In this document: in pieces, positions 56,084 to 64,000 of the stretch
Layout: each line of letters starts with the position of its first letter
How positions within the stretch are numbered: position 1 is the first letter of the stretch
From: Pseudomonas cichorii
Lineage (GTDB): Bacteria > Pseudomonadota > Gammaproteobacteria > Pseudomonadales > Pseudomonadaceae
Length of the DNA stretch: 64,000 bases
Assembly: GCF_003700275.1 (NCBI RefSeq)
Contig: NZ_RBRE01000033.1
Location: 1 to 64,000 of the forward strand
Direction: 5' to 3'
Notes under the pieces: generated by a model
Databases searched by the model: none
Seen by the model: only the letters and a program-made list of their open reading frames with translations
Told to the model about the DNA's origin: nothing
Position numbers and translations under genes: made by a program

Positions 56084-57499
56084 TCATAAGCCCGCGTGGG
56101 CAGCGATGGCGGCAGCGATGGCCAGGGCCAGCTCTTCAGGTTTGCGCTTGATCGAGTAGTTGGTCAGTTCAGGATGGCTTTCAACGAAGCTGGTATTGAA
56201 CCGGCCACTGCGGAACTCGGGGTTGCGCAGGATTTCCTGATAATAGGCAGCCGTGGTCTTCACGCCCTGCAGCCGCATGTCATCCAGCGCACGCAGGCCG
56301 CGGTCCATCGCCTCTTCCCAGGTCAGCGCCCAGACAATCAGTTTCAGGCACATCGAGTCGTAGTACGGCGGGATCGTGTAGCCGGTGTAAATCGCCGTAT
56401 CGGTGCGCACCCCAGGCCCGCCGGGCGCGTAATAACGGGTGATCTTGCCGAAACTGGGCAGGAAGTTGTTCTTCGGATCCTCGGCATTGATCCGGAATTG
56501 CAGGGCGAAACCGCGGTGAATGATGTCTTCCTGCTTGATCGACAGCGCAAGGCCGGACGCGATGCGGATCTGCTCGCGAACGATATCGATGCCGGTGATT
56601 TCTTCGGTGATGGTGTGCTCCACCTGCACCCGGGTATTCATCTCCATGAAGTACACCTCGCCATCGGCGAGCAGGAACTCCACAGTCCCGGCATTCTCGT
56701 AACCCACCGCCTTGGCGGCACGCACCGACAGGTCGCCGATATAGGCGCGCTGCTCAGGCGTCAGTTGCGGGCTGGGGGCGATTTCGATCAGCTTCTGGTT
56801 GCGGCGCTGGATGGAACAGTCACGCTCGAACAGATGCACCACATTGCCAAAGCTGTCGCCGAGAATCTGCGCCTCGATGTGCTTGGGATTGACGATGCAC
56901 TTTTCCAGGAAGACTTCTGCCGAACCGAACGCCTTGGTGGCTTCGGAAATCACTCGCGGAAACGCCTGCTCCAGCTCTTCGCGACTGTTGCAGCGGCGAA
57001 TGCCACGCCCACCACCACCGGAAGTCGCCTTGAGCATCACCGGGTACCCGATGCGGTCGCCTTCCAGCAACGCCTCATGAATGTCCGCAACGTTGCCTTC
57101 GGTGCCCGGCGTGACCGGTACGCCGGCCTTGATCATGCTGCGCCGCGCTTCGGTCTTGTCGCCCATGCGGCGGATGACCTCGGCAGACGGGCCGATGAAT
57201 TTCACGCCGCGCTCGGCACAGATTTCCGCCAGCTCGGCGTTTTCCGAGAGGAAGCCGTAACCGGGATGCAATGCATCGCATCCGGTTTCCACCGCCAGGT
57301 TCACCAGCTTGCGCGGGTTCAGGTAACCGGCTAGAGGTTCAGCGCCAATGCTATAGGCTTCGTCGGCACGTTTGACATGCAATGCATGACGGTCGGCGTC
57401 CGAAAAGATCGCTACCGAGCGGATGCCCATCTCGGCGCATGCACGCACGATCCGAACGGCGATCTCTCCACGGTTGGCGATCAGGATTTTTGTTATCAC
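56084..57499 (-). CDS. pycA: pyruvate carboxylase subunit A (biotin carboxylase)
   Basis: A 471-residue biotin carboxylase. It has KILIANRGEIAVRIVRACAEMG at the start, the ATP-grasp glycine loop GGGGRGIR (about 163-170), EFLLADGEVYFMEMNTRVQVEHTITEEITG (about 275-305) and the C-terminal GYTIPPYYDSM. It charges biotin with CO2 for subunit B. The GTG at 57499 is favoured: GAGGA lies 7 bases before it and it gives the family start MITKILIANRG. The ATG at 57505 and another at 57517 are worse placed. It is not AccC, since no accB is adjacent and the partner is pycB. Confidence 0.93.
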   Translation of the reverse strand: MITKILIANRGEIAVRIVRACAEMGIRSVAIFSDADRHALHVKRADEAYSIGAEPLAGYLNPRKLVNLAVETGCDALHPGYGFLSENAELAEICAERGVKFIGPSAEVIRRMGDKTEARRSMIKAGVPVTPGTEGNVADIHEALLEGDRIGYPVMLKATSGGGGRGIRRCNSREELEQAFPRVISEATKAFGSAEVFLEKCIVNPKHIEAQILGDSFGNVVHLFERDCSIQRRNQKLIEIAPSPQLTPEQRAYIGDLSVRAAKAVGYENAGTVEFLLADGEVYFMEMNTRVQVEHTITEEITGIDIVREQIRIASGLALSIKQEDIIHRGFALQFRINAEDPKNNFLPSFGKITRYYAPGGPGVRTDTAIYTGYTIPPYYDSMCLKLIVWALTWEEAMDRGLRALDDMRLQGVKTTAAYYQEILRNPEFRSGRFNTSFVESHPELTNYSIKRKPEELALAIAAAIAAHAGL

Positions 57500-57669
57500 T
57501 GGCATTTCCTCGACCATAAGGACTATCGAACCGGCACGGCCGGTCGGCGCAAGGCCGCATGACGCAGTGTAGTTACTGACTTTTTGTAACTGCGTATGTG
57601 GCCCGATGACGCAGGGACACCCTATGCCCGATCAGTGATTAATAAAAATGAGTAAAAATTGGGATAGAT

Positions 57670-57685
57670 ATAAGCAAAAGCTTAT
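57670..57685. promoter_or_regulatory. inverted repeat, candidate PycR site
   Basis: ATAAGC (57670-57675) and GCTTAT (57680-57685) form a perfect inverted repeat with an AAAA spacer in the divergent pycA-pycR intergenic region, 37-52 bases before pycR. The form suits a LysR-type site (T-N12-A, near the usual T-N11-A). A second, gapped repeat (TTAC/GTAA, 57572-57590) lies nearer pycA. Confidence 0.45.
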
Positions 57686-57721
57686 AGTCAGCACTTCAGC
57701 TATTGGCCGGAGTTTTTGATA

Positions 57722-58675
57722 ATGCGTAAGTCATTGATGCGTATGACATTACGGCAGCTACGGATCTTCAATGAGGTGTGCGACCTGCGCTCCTACAGCC
57801 GCGCTGCCGAGGAAATGTCACTCACCCAGCCAGCTGTCAGCCTGCAGATCCGCCAGCTTGAAGAGCTGATCGGCCAGCCATTGTTCGAGTATGTCGGCAA
57901 GAAGCTGTACCTGACCGAAGCCGCCGAAGCGTTGCAACTGGCCAGCCGCGACATCTTTGGCCGGCTGGAAAACCTGGATATGCAGCTTTCCGATATGCAG
58001 GGCTCGCTTCAGGGCCAGTTGAAACTGGCGATAGAGTCGAGCTGCAAATACTTCATCCCGCACCTGTTCGCCGCCTTCAAGCGCCAGCATCCGGAAGTCA
58101 TCCTGAACCTGACCGTGGTAAACCGCGCCCTGGTCATCCGGCGTCTGTCGGATAACCGCGACGATCTGGTGGTGATGTCGATGGTGCCGCAGGACATGGG
58201 CCTGGAGTTCCTGCCGTTTCTCAACAACCCGATTGTCGCGGTCGCGCCCGCGGAGCATCCGTTGTGCGCCCATGAACAATTGAGCCTGAAAGACCTGGAG
58301 CCCTGGCCGTTGCTGATTCGCGAAGCCGGATCGGGAACCCGAAAAGCCTGTGAGGAATACTTCAAGGAAAAGCGCGTGCACTTCACCCAGACTCAGGAAG
58401 TGTCATCCAGCGAGGCCCAGCGCGAATGCGTGGTCGCCGGACTCGGCCTGGCGGTAATGACCCGCCACGCAGTCAGCATGGAACTCGCCACCGGCACCCT
58501 CAAGGAGCTGCCGGTGGCCGAGTTGCCGCTCTATCGTAGCTGGTGCGTGGTACAAGCCAGGGATAAACGCCTGTCTCCCGTCGCTCACGCCTTCCTTGCG
58601 TTCATTCGCACCGAGCGTGCGCAGATCAGCCAGCTGGTCGAGCGTTTCGACGGACGTCCGCGGACGGCTGGTTAG
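57722..58675 (+). CDS. pycR: LysR-type regulator divergent from pyruvate carboxylase
   Basis: A 317-residue CbbR-like LysR protein. The helix-turn-helix (about 9-68) has RSYSRAAEEMSLTQPAVSLQI. The effector domain starts near 95. The ATG at 57722 is used; a TTG two codons earlier and an ATG seven codons later are possible. It is divergent from pycA-pycB. The P. aeruginosa counterpart in this place is known as PycR and affects virulence in lung infection. Its 3' end overlaps an opposite-strand gene by 50 bases. Confidence 0.9.
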   Translation: MRKSLMRMTLRQLRIFNEVCDLRSYSRAAEEMSLTQPAVSLQIRQLEELIGQPLFEYVGKKLYLTEAAEALQLASRDIFGRLENLDMQLSDMQGSLQGQLKLAIESSCKYFIPHLFAAFKRQHPEVILNLTVVNRALVIRRLSDNRDDLVVMSMVPQDMGLEFLPFLNNPIVAVAPAEHPLCAHEQLSLKDLEPWPLLIREAGSGTRKACEEYFKEKRVHFTQTQEVSSSEAQRECVVAGLGLAVMTRHAVSMELATGTLKELPVAELPLYRSWCVVQARDKRLSPVAHAFLAFIRTERAQISQLVERFDGRPRTAG

Positions 58676-58850
58676 CCTGCCAATGGTTATTGGCGGTTAT
58701 GCCATCCATGTAATCGCAGAGATCCTGATTGAGTTGACGCGCCTCACAGTAGCTTTCAATCGCACGCCGAAACTCCATGCGACGCTGATCTTCCTGCTGA
58801 CGGCGAGTCTTGACGGCGCTGTTGGGTAAGTCATCGTAATGCCGGGCCAT
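58626..58850 (-). CDS. PA3496-family small protein (putative envelope integrity)
   Basis: A 74-residue charged protein beginning MARHYDDLPNSAVKTRRQQED, with an RRAIESYCEARQLNQDLCDYM helix near 28-48. It matches the small family annotated as PA3496 type in Pseudomonas. The last 17 codons overlap the 3' end of pycR on the other strand. Its function is not established. A GGGAGACAGGAC leader precedes the ATG. Confidence 0.7.
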   Translation of the reverse strand: MARHYDDLPNSAVKTRRQQEDQRRMEFRRAIESYCEARQLNQDLCDYMDGITANNHWQANQPSADVRRNARPAG

Positions 58851-59083
58851 GTCCTGTCTCCCAATTACGTTGCGGGAGTACAGACTGACGCCAGGGCATG
58901 ACGATCAGGCGGCGAATGCATGACAACTTGATGAAGGTTGGCGCAGATCGACCAGCCGCAAAAAAGATCTGAAAAAATAAATATGTATTGTTCTACAGAG
59001 GTTTTTTGCGGAGATAGTAGCCCTGCAGGACGCAACAACAAACGAAACAAGACAACTACTTAAACAAGTCAAGGAAGACAAAA

Positions 59084-59404
59084 ATGAGCATTCAAAACAA
59101 AGACTGGAACGCACACCTGAACACCATGCCTGGCACCGAAGGTCCAAAACTCGTGGTTTCCGGCGTCGTTACCGTACCTACCAGCGTCACTGAAGCCACT
59201 CTGGTTCTGAGCCCGCGTCAGGACAAGTCGCTCGGCCTGAGGCTGGATCTGCACATGGAAGACAAAGGCATCGGCCTCCCTGCGCTGACAGACAAAACTG
59301 TCTCGTACTCGCAGCCAGCAGCGGGCTATGACGTTACCCACGTAACGATCTACTACAAAGAAGAAAAACTGGCTGTGATCGACAAGATCGAAGTCGTTAG
59401 CTGA
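59084..59404 (+). CDS. small protein of unknown function
   Basis: A 106-residue acidic protein without cysteine, signal peptide or membrane segment. It looks mostly beta: KLVVSGVVTVPTSVTEATLVLSPRQ, LGLRLDLHMED and DVTHVTIYYKEEKLAVIDKIEVVS. AAGGA precedes the ATG and a clear terminator follows, so it is a real, single gene. I do not recognise the family. It sits between the pyc and RpiR genes, where no clear partner is seen. Confidence 0.75.
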   Translation: MSIQNKDWNAHLNTMPGTEGPKLVVSGVVTVPTSVTEATLVLSPRQDKSLGLRLDLHMEDKGIGLPALTDKTVSYSQPAAGYDVTHVTIYYKEEKLAVIDKIEVVS

Positions 59405-59432
59405 TAGCAACCTGCAAGGTTCTTCTCAGTGG

Positions 59433-59472
59433 CTCCCGTCATTTACCCTCGCGGTATCTGGCGGGAGTTTTT
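59433..59472 (+). terminator. terminator after the 106-residue protein gene
   Basis: CTCCCG (59433-59438) with CGGGAG (59462-59467) forms the outer stem and runs into a T5 tract. It also faces the RpiR gene end and may act in both directions. Confidence 0.7.
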
Positions 59473-59488
59473 GTATCTGCCGGAACAA

Positions 59489-60355
59489 TCAATCTTCGTG
59501 GGTTTTCACCGACTTGGGCGATAGCCGCAGGCTGCGCAGACTGCGCTTGACGCTCTTGAGGTGGTTGACCAGGCTCGGACCGCGCGCCATGGCAACACCC
59601 ATCGCCAGCACATCGATCACCACCAGATGCGCGATACGCGAGGTCAGCGGGGTATAGATTTCGGTGTCTTCATGCACATCGATTGCCAGATTGACCGACG
59701 ACAGCTCGGCCAATGGCGTCTGGCTCGGGCATAGCGTGATCAGCGTTGCGCCGCTTTCACGCACCAGATTCGCCGAAATCAGCAAATCCTTGGAACGGCC
59801 AGACTGGGAAATGCACACTGCAACATCGGTGGGCTTCAAGGTCACCGCCGACATCGCCTGCATGTGCGGATCGGAATAGGCCGCAGCGCTCAGCAGCAGG
59901 CGAAAGAACTTGTGCTGGGCATCGGCCGCTACAGCACCCGAAGCTCCAAAACCATAGAACTCGACCCGATTGGCACCCGCCATGGCGGTCACAGCCAGTT
60001 GCAGCGCATGCGGATCGAGATTCTCGCGAACTTCCATCAGGGTGTGCAGCGTGGTGTCGAAAATCTTCAGGCTGTAGTCGGCAACCGAATCGTCTTCGTG
60101 AATTGCGAACTGCCCGAAACTGGCTCCGGCTGCCAGGCTTTGCGCCAGCTTGAGCTTCAGATCCTGAAAACCCGTGCAACCGATGGCGCGACAGAAACGC
60201 ACGATGGTCGGCTCACTGATCCCGACGCTATGCGCAAGGTCAGCCATGGAACTGTGCATCACAGCCGCAGGGTCGAGCAGCACATGGTCGGCTACCTTGA
60301 GCTCCGACTTGCGCAGCAGATTACGTGACTGGGCGATGTGTTGCAGCAGATTCAA
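59489..60355 (-). CDS. RpiR-type transcriptional regulator
   Basis: A 288-residue RpiR/MurR-family regulator. The N-terminal helix-turn-helix (about 1-75) has SSMADLAHSVGISEPTIVRFCRAIG, and the C-terminal SIS sugar-phosphate-binding domain (about 120-260) has EFYGFGASG and DVAVCISQSGRSKD. It is a paralogue of HexR, which responds to KDPG in Pseudomonas; HexR itself usually lies by zwf, so I do not give that name. It may sense a related sugar phosphate. A palindrome upstream suggests self-control. Confidence 0.88.
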   Translation of the reverse strand: MNLLQHIAQSRNLLRKSELKVADHVLLDPAAVMHSSMADLAHSVGISEPTIVRFCRAIGCTGFQDLKLKLAQSLAAGASFGQFAIHEDDSVADYSLKIFDTTLHTLMEVRENLDPHALQLAVTAMAGANRVEFYGFGASGAVAADAQHKFFRLLLSAAAYSDPHMQAMSAVTLKPTDVAVCISQSGRSKDLLISANLVRESGATLITLCPSQTPLAELSSVNLAIDVHEDTEIYTPLTSRIAHLVVIDVLAMGVAMARGPSLVNHLKSVKRSLRSLRLSPKSVKTHED

Positions 60356-60400
60356 GAGGCAGACTCGTTAGTGATGCGGTTGGCGGGGTTGTAGCTTTCT

Positions 60401-60507
60401 TGTAGTTATACTACATGACCTGCGAGCCGCCCAGTTAAACGAGCCAGGAACGTCATACACAAGCCTTTGAATGACAGATCTCTCTTTTTTGTGGGAATAA
60501 TCCTACA
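60401..60507. promoter_or_regulatory. palindromic operators upstream of the RpiR gene
   Basis: TGTAGTTATACTACA (60401-60415) is a perfect 15-base palindrome, 46 bases before the RpiR start. A second, imperfect one reads TGTAGGATTATTCCCACA on the minus strand (60490-60507). RpiR regulators bind palindromes of this size, so autoregulation is likely but not shown. Confidence 0.55.
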
Positions 60508-60526
60508 TTCGAGAGCGTGATCGACT

Positions 60527-63019
60527 TCAGCGGGCCAGACCCAGCATGTCAGCCATCCGTGACGCCTCGATCGGCCGGCTGATCAGATAGCCCTGAACCT
60601 CATCGCAGCCATGCGCCTTGAGAAACTCCAGTTGCTTCTCGTTCTCGACACCTTCGGCCACCACCTTGAGCCCCAGACTATGGGCCATCGAGATGATTGC
60701 CTGAATGATTGCCGCATCTTCCGTACCGTCATCCAGGCCGCGGATGAACGCCTGGTCGATTTTCACGTAATCGACCGGGAAGCGTTTCAGATAGCTCAGG
60801 GAAGAATAGCCGGTGCCAAAGTCATCGATGGCCAATTTCACCCCCAGCTCGCGCAACTGCTGGAAGGTCGAGATGATGTGTTCAACGCTGTCGAGCAGCT
60901 GGCTTTCGGTCAGTTCCAGCTCCAGCAGCGACGGCGCCAGCCCCGTTTCATCCAGCACCTGGCGGACCAGGCTGACCAGCTTGCCCTGACGCAACTGGTG
61001 CACCGAGAGGTTGACCGACACGCGGATCGGCTCAAGCCCCTGACGCTGCCATTCACACGCCTGCCAACAGGCCTGACGCAGCACGAACTCACCAATCTCA
61101 CCAATCAGCCCGGTTTCTTCGGCCAGACCGATGAACTCGCCCGGCGGCACCATGCCGCGAGTCGGGTGGCTCCAGCGAACCAGAGCTTCAGCCGCATCCA
61201 GACGACCATTTTCCAGAAGCATCTTGGGTTGATAGAAAACCTGTAGCTGATGCTCTTCGATGGCCTTGCGCAGCTGGATTTCCAGTTGCAGGCGTTCCAG
61301 CGTGCTGGCCCGCAGGCTTTCAGTGAAGAACTGGAAGTTGTTGCCGCCCAGGTGCTTGGCATGCTGCATCGCCATATTGGCCTGGCTTACCAGTGCCGAG
61401 ACTTCGCGGGCAGAGTCCGGCAGCAGGCTGATCCCCACCGAAGCGCTGATGACCAGATCGTGGCCTGCCACCGACAAGGGCGTGCGCAGCTTGCTCAGCA
61501 AACGGCTGGTGACCCGCGCCAGACTGGAAAGGTTGGCGTAGGCATCGAACAGTACCGCGAACTCATCGCCGGACAGGCGCGCAATGGTGTCGGCCTCGGG
61601 CATGGCGCTGACCAGACGGCGCGCAACGTGCTTGAGCAACTGGTCCGCCACTTCATGCCCCAGACTCTCGTTGAGCAGCTTGAAACGATCCAGGTTGATA
61701 TGCAGCAGCGCCAGGCTTCGCCCGCCCTGACGTACCCGCAGGTTGGCTTCACGCAGGCGCTCCTTGAACTGCGAGCGGTTGGCCAGGCCGGTCAACTCAT
61801 CGAAATGCGTGAGGTAGCGCATGCGCTCCTCGGACTCGCGACGGGCGGACAAATCGGTGAATAAACCGACGATATGGCTGACATTGCCGGTGATATCGTG
61901 GACAACGTTCATATGTAGCCATTGCGGATACAGCTCGCCGTTCTTCCGCGCTTCCACCAGTTCGCCCTGCCAGCTTCCAGTCTGCTCCAGCGCATAGTGA
62001 ATCGCCTGGAAGTGACGACGGGCATCGCGGCTGCTGGCGATGTCCATGACCTTGCGACCGACCACATCTTCGGGCACATAGCCGGTCACTCGGGAGAAAG
62101 CCTGGTTGATGGTCAGAATCCGGTAATCCGGGTCGAAAATCACGATGCTTTCGCTGACCGCATCGAAGACCTTCTCGGCCAGACGCGGCGGGCTTCTGCT
62201 CAAGGCCAGATTGGCCACTTCCAGCTCCAGCGTACGCTGGGCAACGCGCTCCTCAAGCCCGGTCTGCGCCTCGCGCAGGCTGCGCTCGGCATGCCGCCGC
62301 TGTTCGACTTCCCGGGCCAGGCTTTCATTGAGTTCGTCGCCGGTGGCACGCGCCTGCTGCAAATGCTCGATCAAGGCCTGATTCTGAAAGCGCTGCAACA
62401 GGCTGCGCAGGATCAGGCGATTGATCTGCCAGGCGACCACGATCAGGGCACACAGCAGAATCAGGCCGAGCCAGCCCCAGCCGCGCAAGGGCACCCCGCC
62501 GCCCAGGAACAGATAAATGATCGGCGGCACAAGGCAGGACAGGCTGAACGTCAGAAAGGCCGTCATGCTGACGGCATAGGCCACGCTGGCACACAGCGTC
62601 GCGCCGCCGATCATGCCGAACACCCAGGCCTGCTGCTCGAAACTGTCGACAGGCACCAGCGCCATGGCCGCACAGGCCAGCGTCAGACCACTGACCGCAG
62701 CGCCCAGCAGAAACATCCGGCGCCAGACCGGTTGCGCCTGACGCTCGGCAGAAGCCGCCCGAAACGCAGCAACCTGCATAACCCGCAGGCCCACCAGCAC
62801 CGTCAGCCAGACCAGCCAGATACTCACCAGCACATAACGTTCAGGGCTCCAGAGCAATCCCGCACAGACCAGTCCACTGATGAACATGAACAAGGTAGGC
62901 AACAGCGATCCCTGATAAAGCAGGCGCGTGCGCTCGACCACTAACCGGGTCGCGAATTTGTTGCGAATGCCTCGCCGGCTGGTGTCAGAAGCATCGTGGG
63001 CGCTGAAGCTGAAAGGCAT
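60527..63019 (-). CDS. membrane PAS-GGDEF-EAL protein, probably c-di-GMP phosphodiesterase
   Basis: An 830-residue protein. The N-terminal part (about 35-205) has several membrane helices. A coiled coil (about 210-280), a PAS domain (about 285-405), a GGDEF domain (about 415-575) and an EAL domain (about 590-825) follow. The cyclase motif reads SGDEF instead of GGDEF, so cyclase activity is doubtful. The EAL motif (AEALVRW) and DDFGTGYSSL are intact, so phosphodiesterase activity is expected. It would lower c-di-GMP from the inner membrane. The start at 63019 has a weak ribosome site. Confidence 0.88.
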   Translation of the reverse strand: MPFSFSAHDASDTSRRGIRNKFATRLVVERTRLLYQGSLLPTLFMFISGLVCAGLLWSPERYVLVSIWLVWLTVLVGLRVMQVAAFRAASAERQAQPVWRRMFLLGAAVSGLTLACAAMALVPVDSFEQQAWVFGMIGGATLCASVAYAVSMTAFLTFSLSCLVPPIIYLFLGGGVPLRGWGWLGLILLCALIVVAWQINRLILRSLLQRFQNQALIEHLQQARATGDELNESLAREVEQRRHAERSLREAQTGLEERVAQRTLELEVANLALSRSPPRLAEKVFDAVSESIVIFDPDYRILTINQAFSRVTGYVPEDVVGRKVMDIASSRDARRHFQAIHYALEQTGSWQGELVEARKNGELYPQWLHMNVVHDITGNVSHIVGLFTDLSARRESEERMRYLTHFDELTGLANRSQFKERLREANLRVRQGGRSLALLHINLDRFKLLNESLGHEVADQLLKHVARRLVSAMPEADTIARLSGDEFAVLFDAYANLSSLARVTSRLLSKLRTPLSVAGHDLVISASVGISLLPDSAREVSALVSQANMAMQHAKHLGGNNFQFFTESLRASTLERLQLEIQLRKAIEEHQLQVFYQPKMLLENGRLDAAEALVRWSHPTRGMVPPGEFIGLAEETGLIGEIGEFVLRQACWQACEWQRQGLEPIRVSVNLSVHQLRQGKLVSLVRQVLDETGLAPSLLELELTESQLLDSVEHIISTFQQLRELGVKLAIDDFGTGYSSLSYLKRFPVDYVKIDQAFIRGLDDGTEDAAIIQAIISMAHSLGLKVVAEGVENEKQLEFLKAHGCDEVQGYLISRPIEASRMADMLGLAR

Positions 63020-63253
63020 GGCAGATTTCTTGTATTTGATAAGGCCTTGACGTATGTCGAGCATACACAAGCGCTCGTCCAGACCAAACTGCCACCACCA
63101 TAAAACTGTGACAATCACGGCATTTCTGCACAACTCAGGCACGCCTGGCGTTACCAACTGCCTGGCATGACCGATCGTCAGCCCCGGCGACTTTTTATTA
63201 CCCATGACAAAGCATGGTTTGCCCGCCATGACGCAGCACCCTAGAATGCGTCG

Positions 63254-64000
63254 ATGCGCGATGATCTCTCTCTTCTTCTCAATTCCCTCAACGATGCCCA
63301 GCGTCAGGCCGTAGCTGCCTCCCTGGGTCGTCAGTTGGTCCTGGCCGGCGCTGGTTCCGGCAAAACCCGTGTGCTGGTGCATCGCATCGCATGGCTGATG
63401 CAGGTCGAGCAAGCCTCCCCGCATTCGGTCCTGTCGGTGACGTTCACCAACAAAGCCGCAGCCGAGATGCGACATCGCATCGAGCAATTGATGGGCATCA
63501 GCCCGGCAGGCATGTGGGTCGGCACCTTCCACGGCCTGGCGCATCGCCTGTTGCGGGCACACTGGCAGGAAGCGGGGCTGGTGCAGACCTTCCAGATTCT
63601 GGACAGCGACGACCAGCAGCGGCTGGTCAAGCGGGTGATCCGCGAGCTGGGTCTGGACGAACAGCGCTGGCCGGCCCGTCAGGCGCAATGGTTCATCAAT
63701 GGCCAGAAAGACGAAGGCCTGCGCCCTAAACATATTCAGGCCGGCGGCGATCTGTTCCTCGGCACCATGAAATCGATCTACGAAGCCTATGAAGCCGCCT
63801 GCCAGCGCGCCGGCGTCATCGACTTCTCCGAGCTGCTGCTGCGCGCCCTGGACCTGTGGCGCGATCATCCCGGCCTGCTGGCGCACTATCAGCGGCGCTT
63901 CCGGCATGTGCTGGTCGACGAATTCCAGGACACCAACGCCGTGCAGTACGCCTGGTTGCGGCTGCTGGCACAGGGCGGCGACAGCCTGATGGTGGTCGGC
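63254..64000 (+). CDS. uvrD: DNA helicase II UvrD (N-terminal part)
   Basis: The first 249 codons of a superfamily I helicase, cut by the window edge. The Q motif (LNDAQRQAV) is followed by Walker A (AGAGSGKTR, about 31-39), motif Ia (TFTNKAAAEM) and motif II (VDEFQDTN). It unwinds DNA 3' to 5' in nucleotide-excision and mismatch repair. It is divergent from the EAL gene. Confidence 0.95.
   Translation, partial: MRDDLSLLLNSLNDAQRQAVAASLGRQLVLAGAGSGKTRVLVHRIAWLMQVEQASPHSVLSVTFTNKAAAEMRHRIEQLMGISPAGMWVGTFHGLAHRLLRAHWQEAGLVQTFQILDSDDQQRLVKRVIRELGLDEQRWPARQAQWFINGQKDEGLRPKHIQAGGDLFLGTMKSIYEAYEAACQRAGVIDFSELLLRALDLWRDHPGLLAHYQRRFRHVLVDEFQDTNAVQYAWLRLLAQGGDSLMVVG

Noticed and set aside
54175..57499. 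Na+-pumping oxaloacetate decarboxylase
   Set aside because: No membrane beta or gamma subunit gene; a biotin carboxylase subunit and PycR are adjacent, which indicates pyruvate carboxylase.
59489..60355. HexR itself
   Set aside because: The sequence is RpiR type, but HexR in Pseudomonas normally lies beside zwf and has a different N-terminus, so this is treated as a paralogue.

Overview
The window is a stretch of Pseudomonas chromosome, probably from a fluorescent or plant-associated species. The evidence is the gene content and order: gcdG-gcdH/gcdR, pntAA-pntAB-pntB, rubredoxin and its reductase, ubiC-ubiA-phoB-phoR, pstS-pstC-pstA-pstB-phoU, purE-purK, aspA, the two-subunit pyruvate carboxylase with pycR, an RpiR regulator and uvrD. 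Much of this order matches the part of Pseudomonas chromosomes that lies near the replication origin. Codon use is GC-rich throughout. No tRNA or rRNA gene, insertion sequence, integrase or CRISPR array was seen.

Layout. 1-246: a strong leftward rRNA-type promoter that reads out of the window. 247-3725: glutarate/lysine catabolism (gcdG, gcdH) with its divergent LysR activator. 4155-8748: the proton-translocating transhydrogenase operon and an acetyl-CoA hydrolase/transferase. 9069-12597: small envelope or stress genes (DUF1127, three tandem DUF2388 secreted proteins, a DUF4105 protein). 12599-15670: a small SCP2-like protein, a lipoprotein, an HU protein, rubredoxin reductase and rubredoxin. 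15915-19542: the first two steps of ubiquinone synthesis and the PhoB-PhoR phosphate sensor, with a Pho box before phoB. 19642-21920: a CNNM/CorC membrane protein and an M23 peptidase. 22036-27150: a 1704-residue toxin-like protein with a putative C-terminal deaminase domain, placed inside the phosphate region. 27301-35243: a response regulator, phoU and the pst transporter, with a Pho box before pstS. 35414-41180: an MHS transporter, a thioesterase, a sugar-phosphate mutarotase, two small envelope proteins and purK-purE. 41577-42218: a secreted HExxHxxGxxH protein. 42240-47724: a LysR regulator, aspA, an amino-acid/Na+ symporter and an asparaginase, a likely Asn/Asp/Ala use cluster. 47787-49390: a maltotetraose-type amylase whose starch-binding domain is cut off by a one-base frameshift. 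49513-54001: a bestrophin, a MocR-type regulator, PaiB and two GNAT acetyltransferases. 54175-58675: pyruvate carboxylase subunits and PycR. 58626-64000: small proteins, an RpiR regulator, a PAS/GGDEF/EAL protein and the start of uvrD.

How they work together. Most genes are core metabolism: phosphate sensing and uptake (PhoBR, PstSCAB, PhoU), anaplerosis and redox balance (pyruvate carboxylase, transhydrogenase), purine and quinone synthesis. The accessory parts are the toxin-like gene, the metzincin-like gene, the amylase and possibly the MocR/PaiB/GNAT group.

The most notable signals are the orphan toxin with a deaminase-like tail, a 12-bp-period array of DnaA-box-like sites inside the MocR gene, a terminator-like hairpin just ahead of purE that suggests attenuation, four identical GTACAGTT octamers around the DUF1127/DUF2388 genes, and the amylase frameshift.
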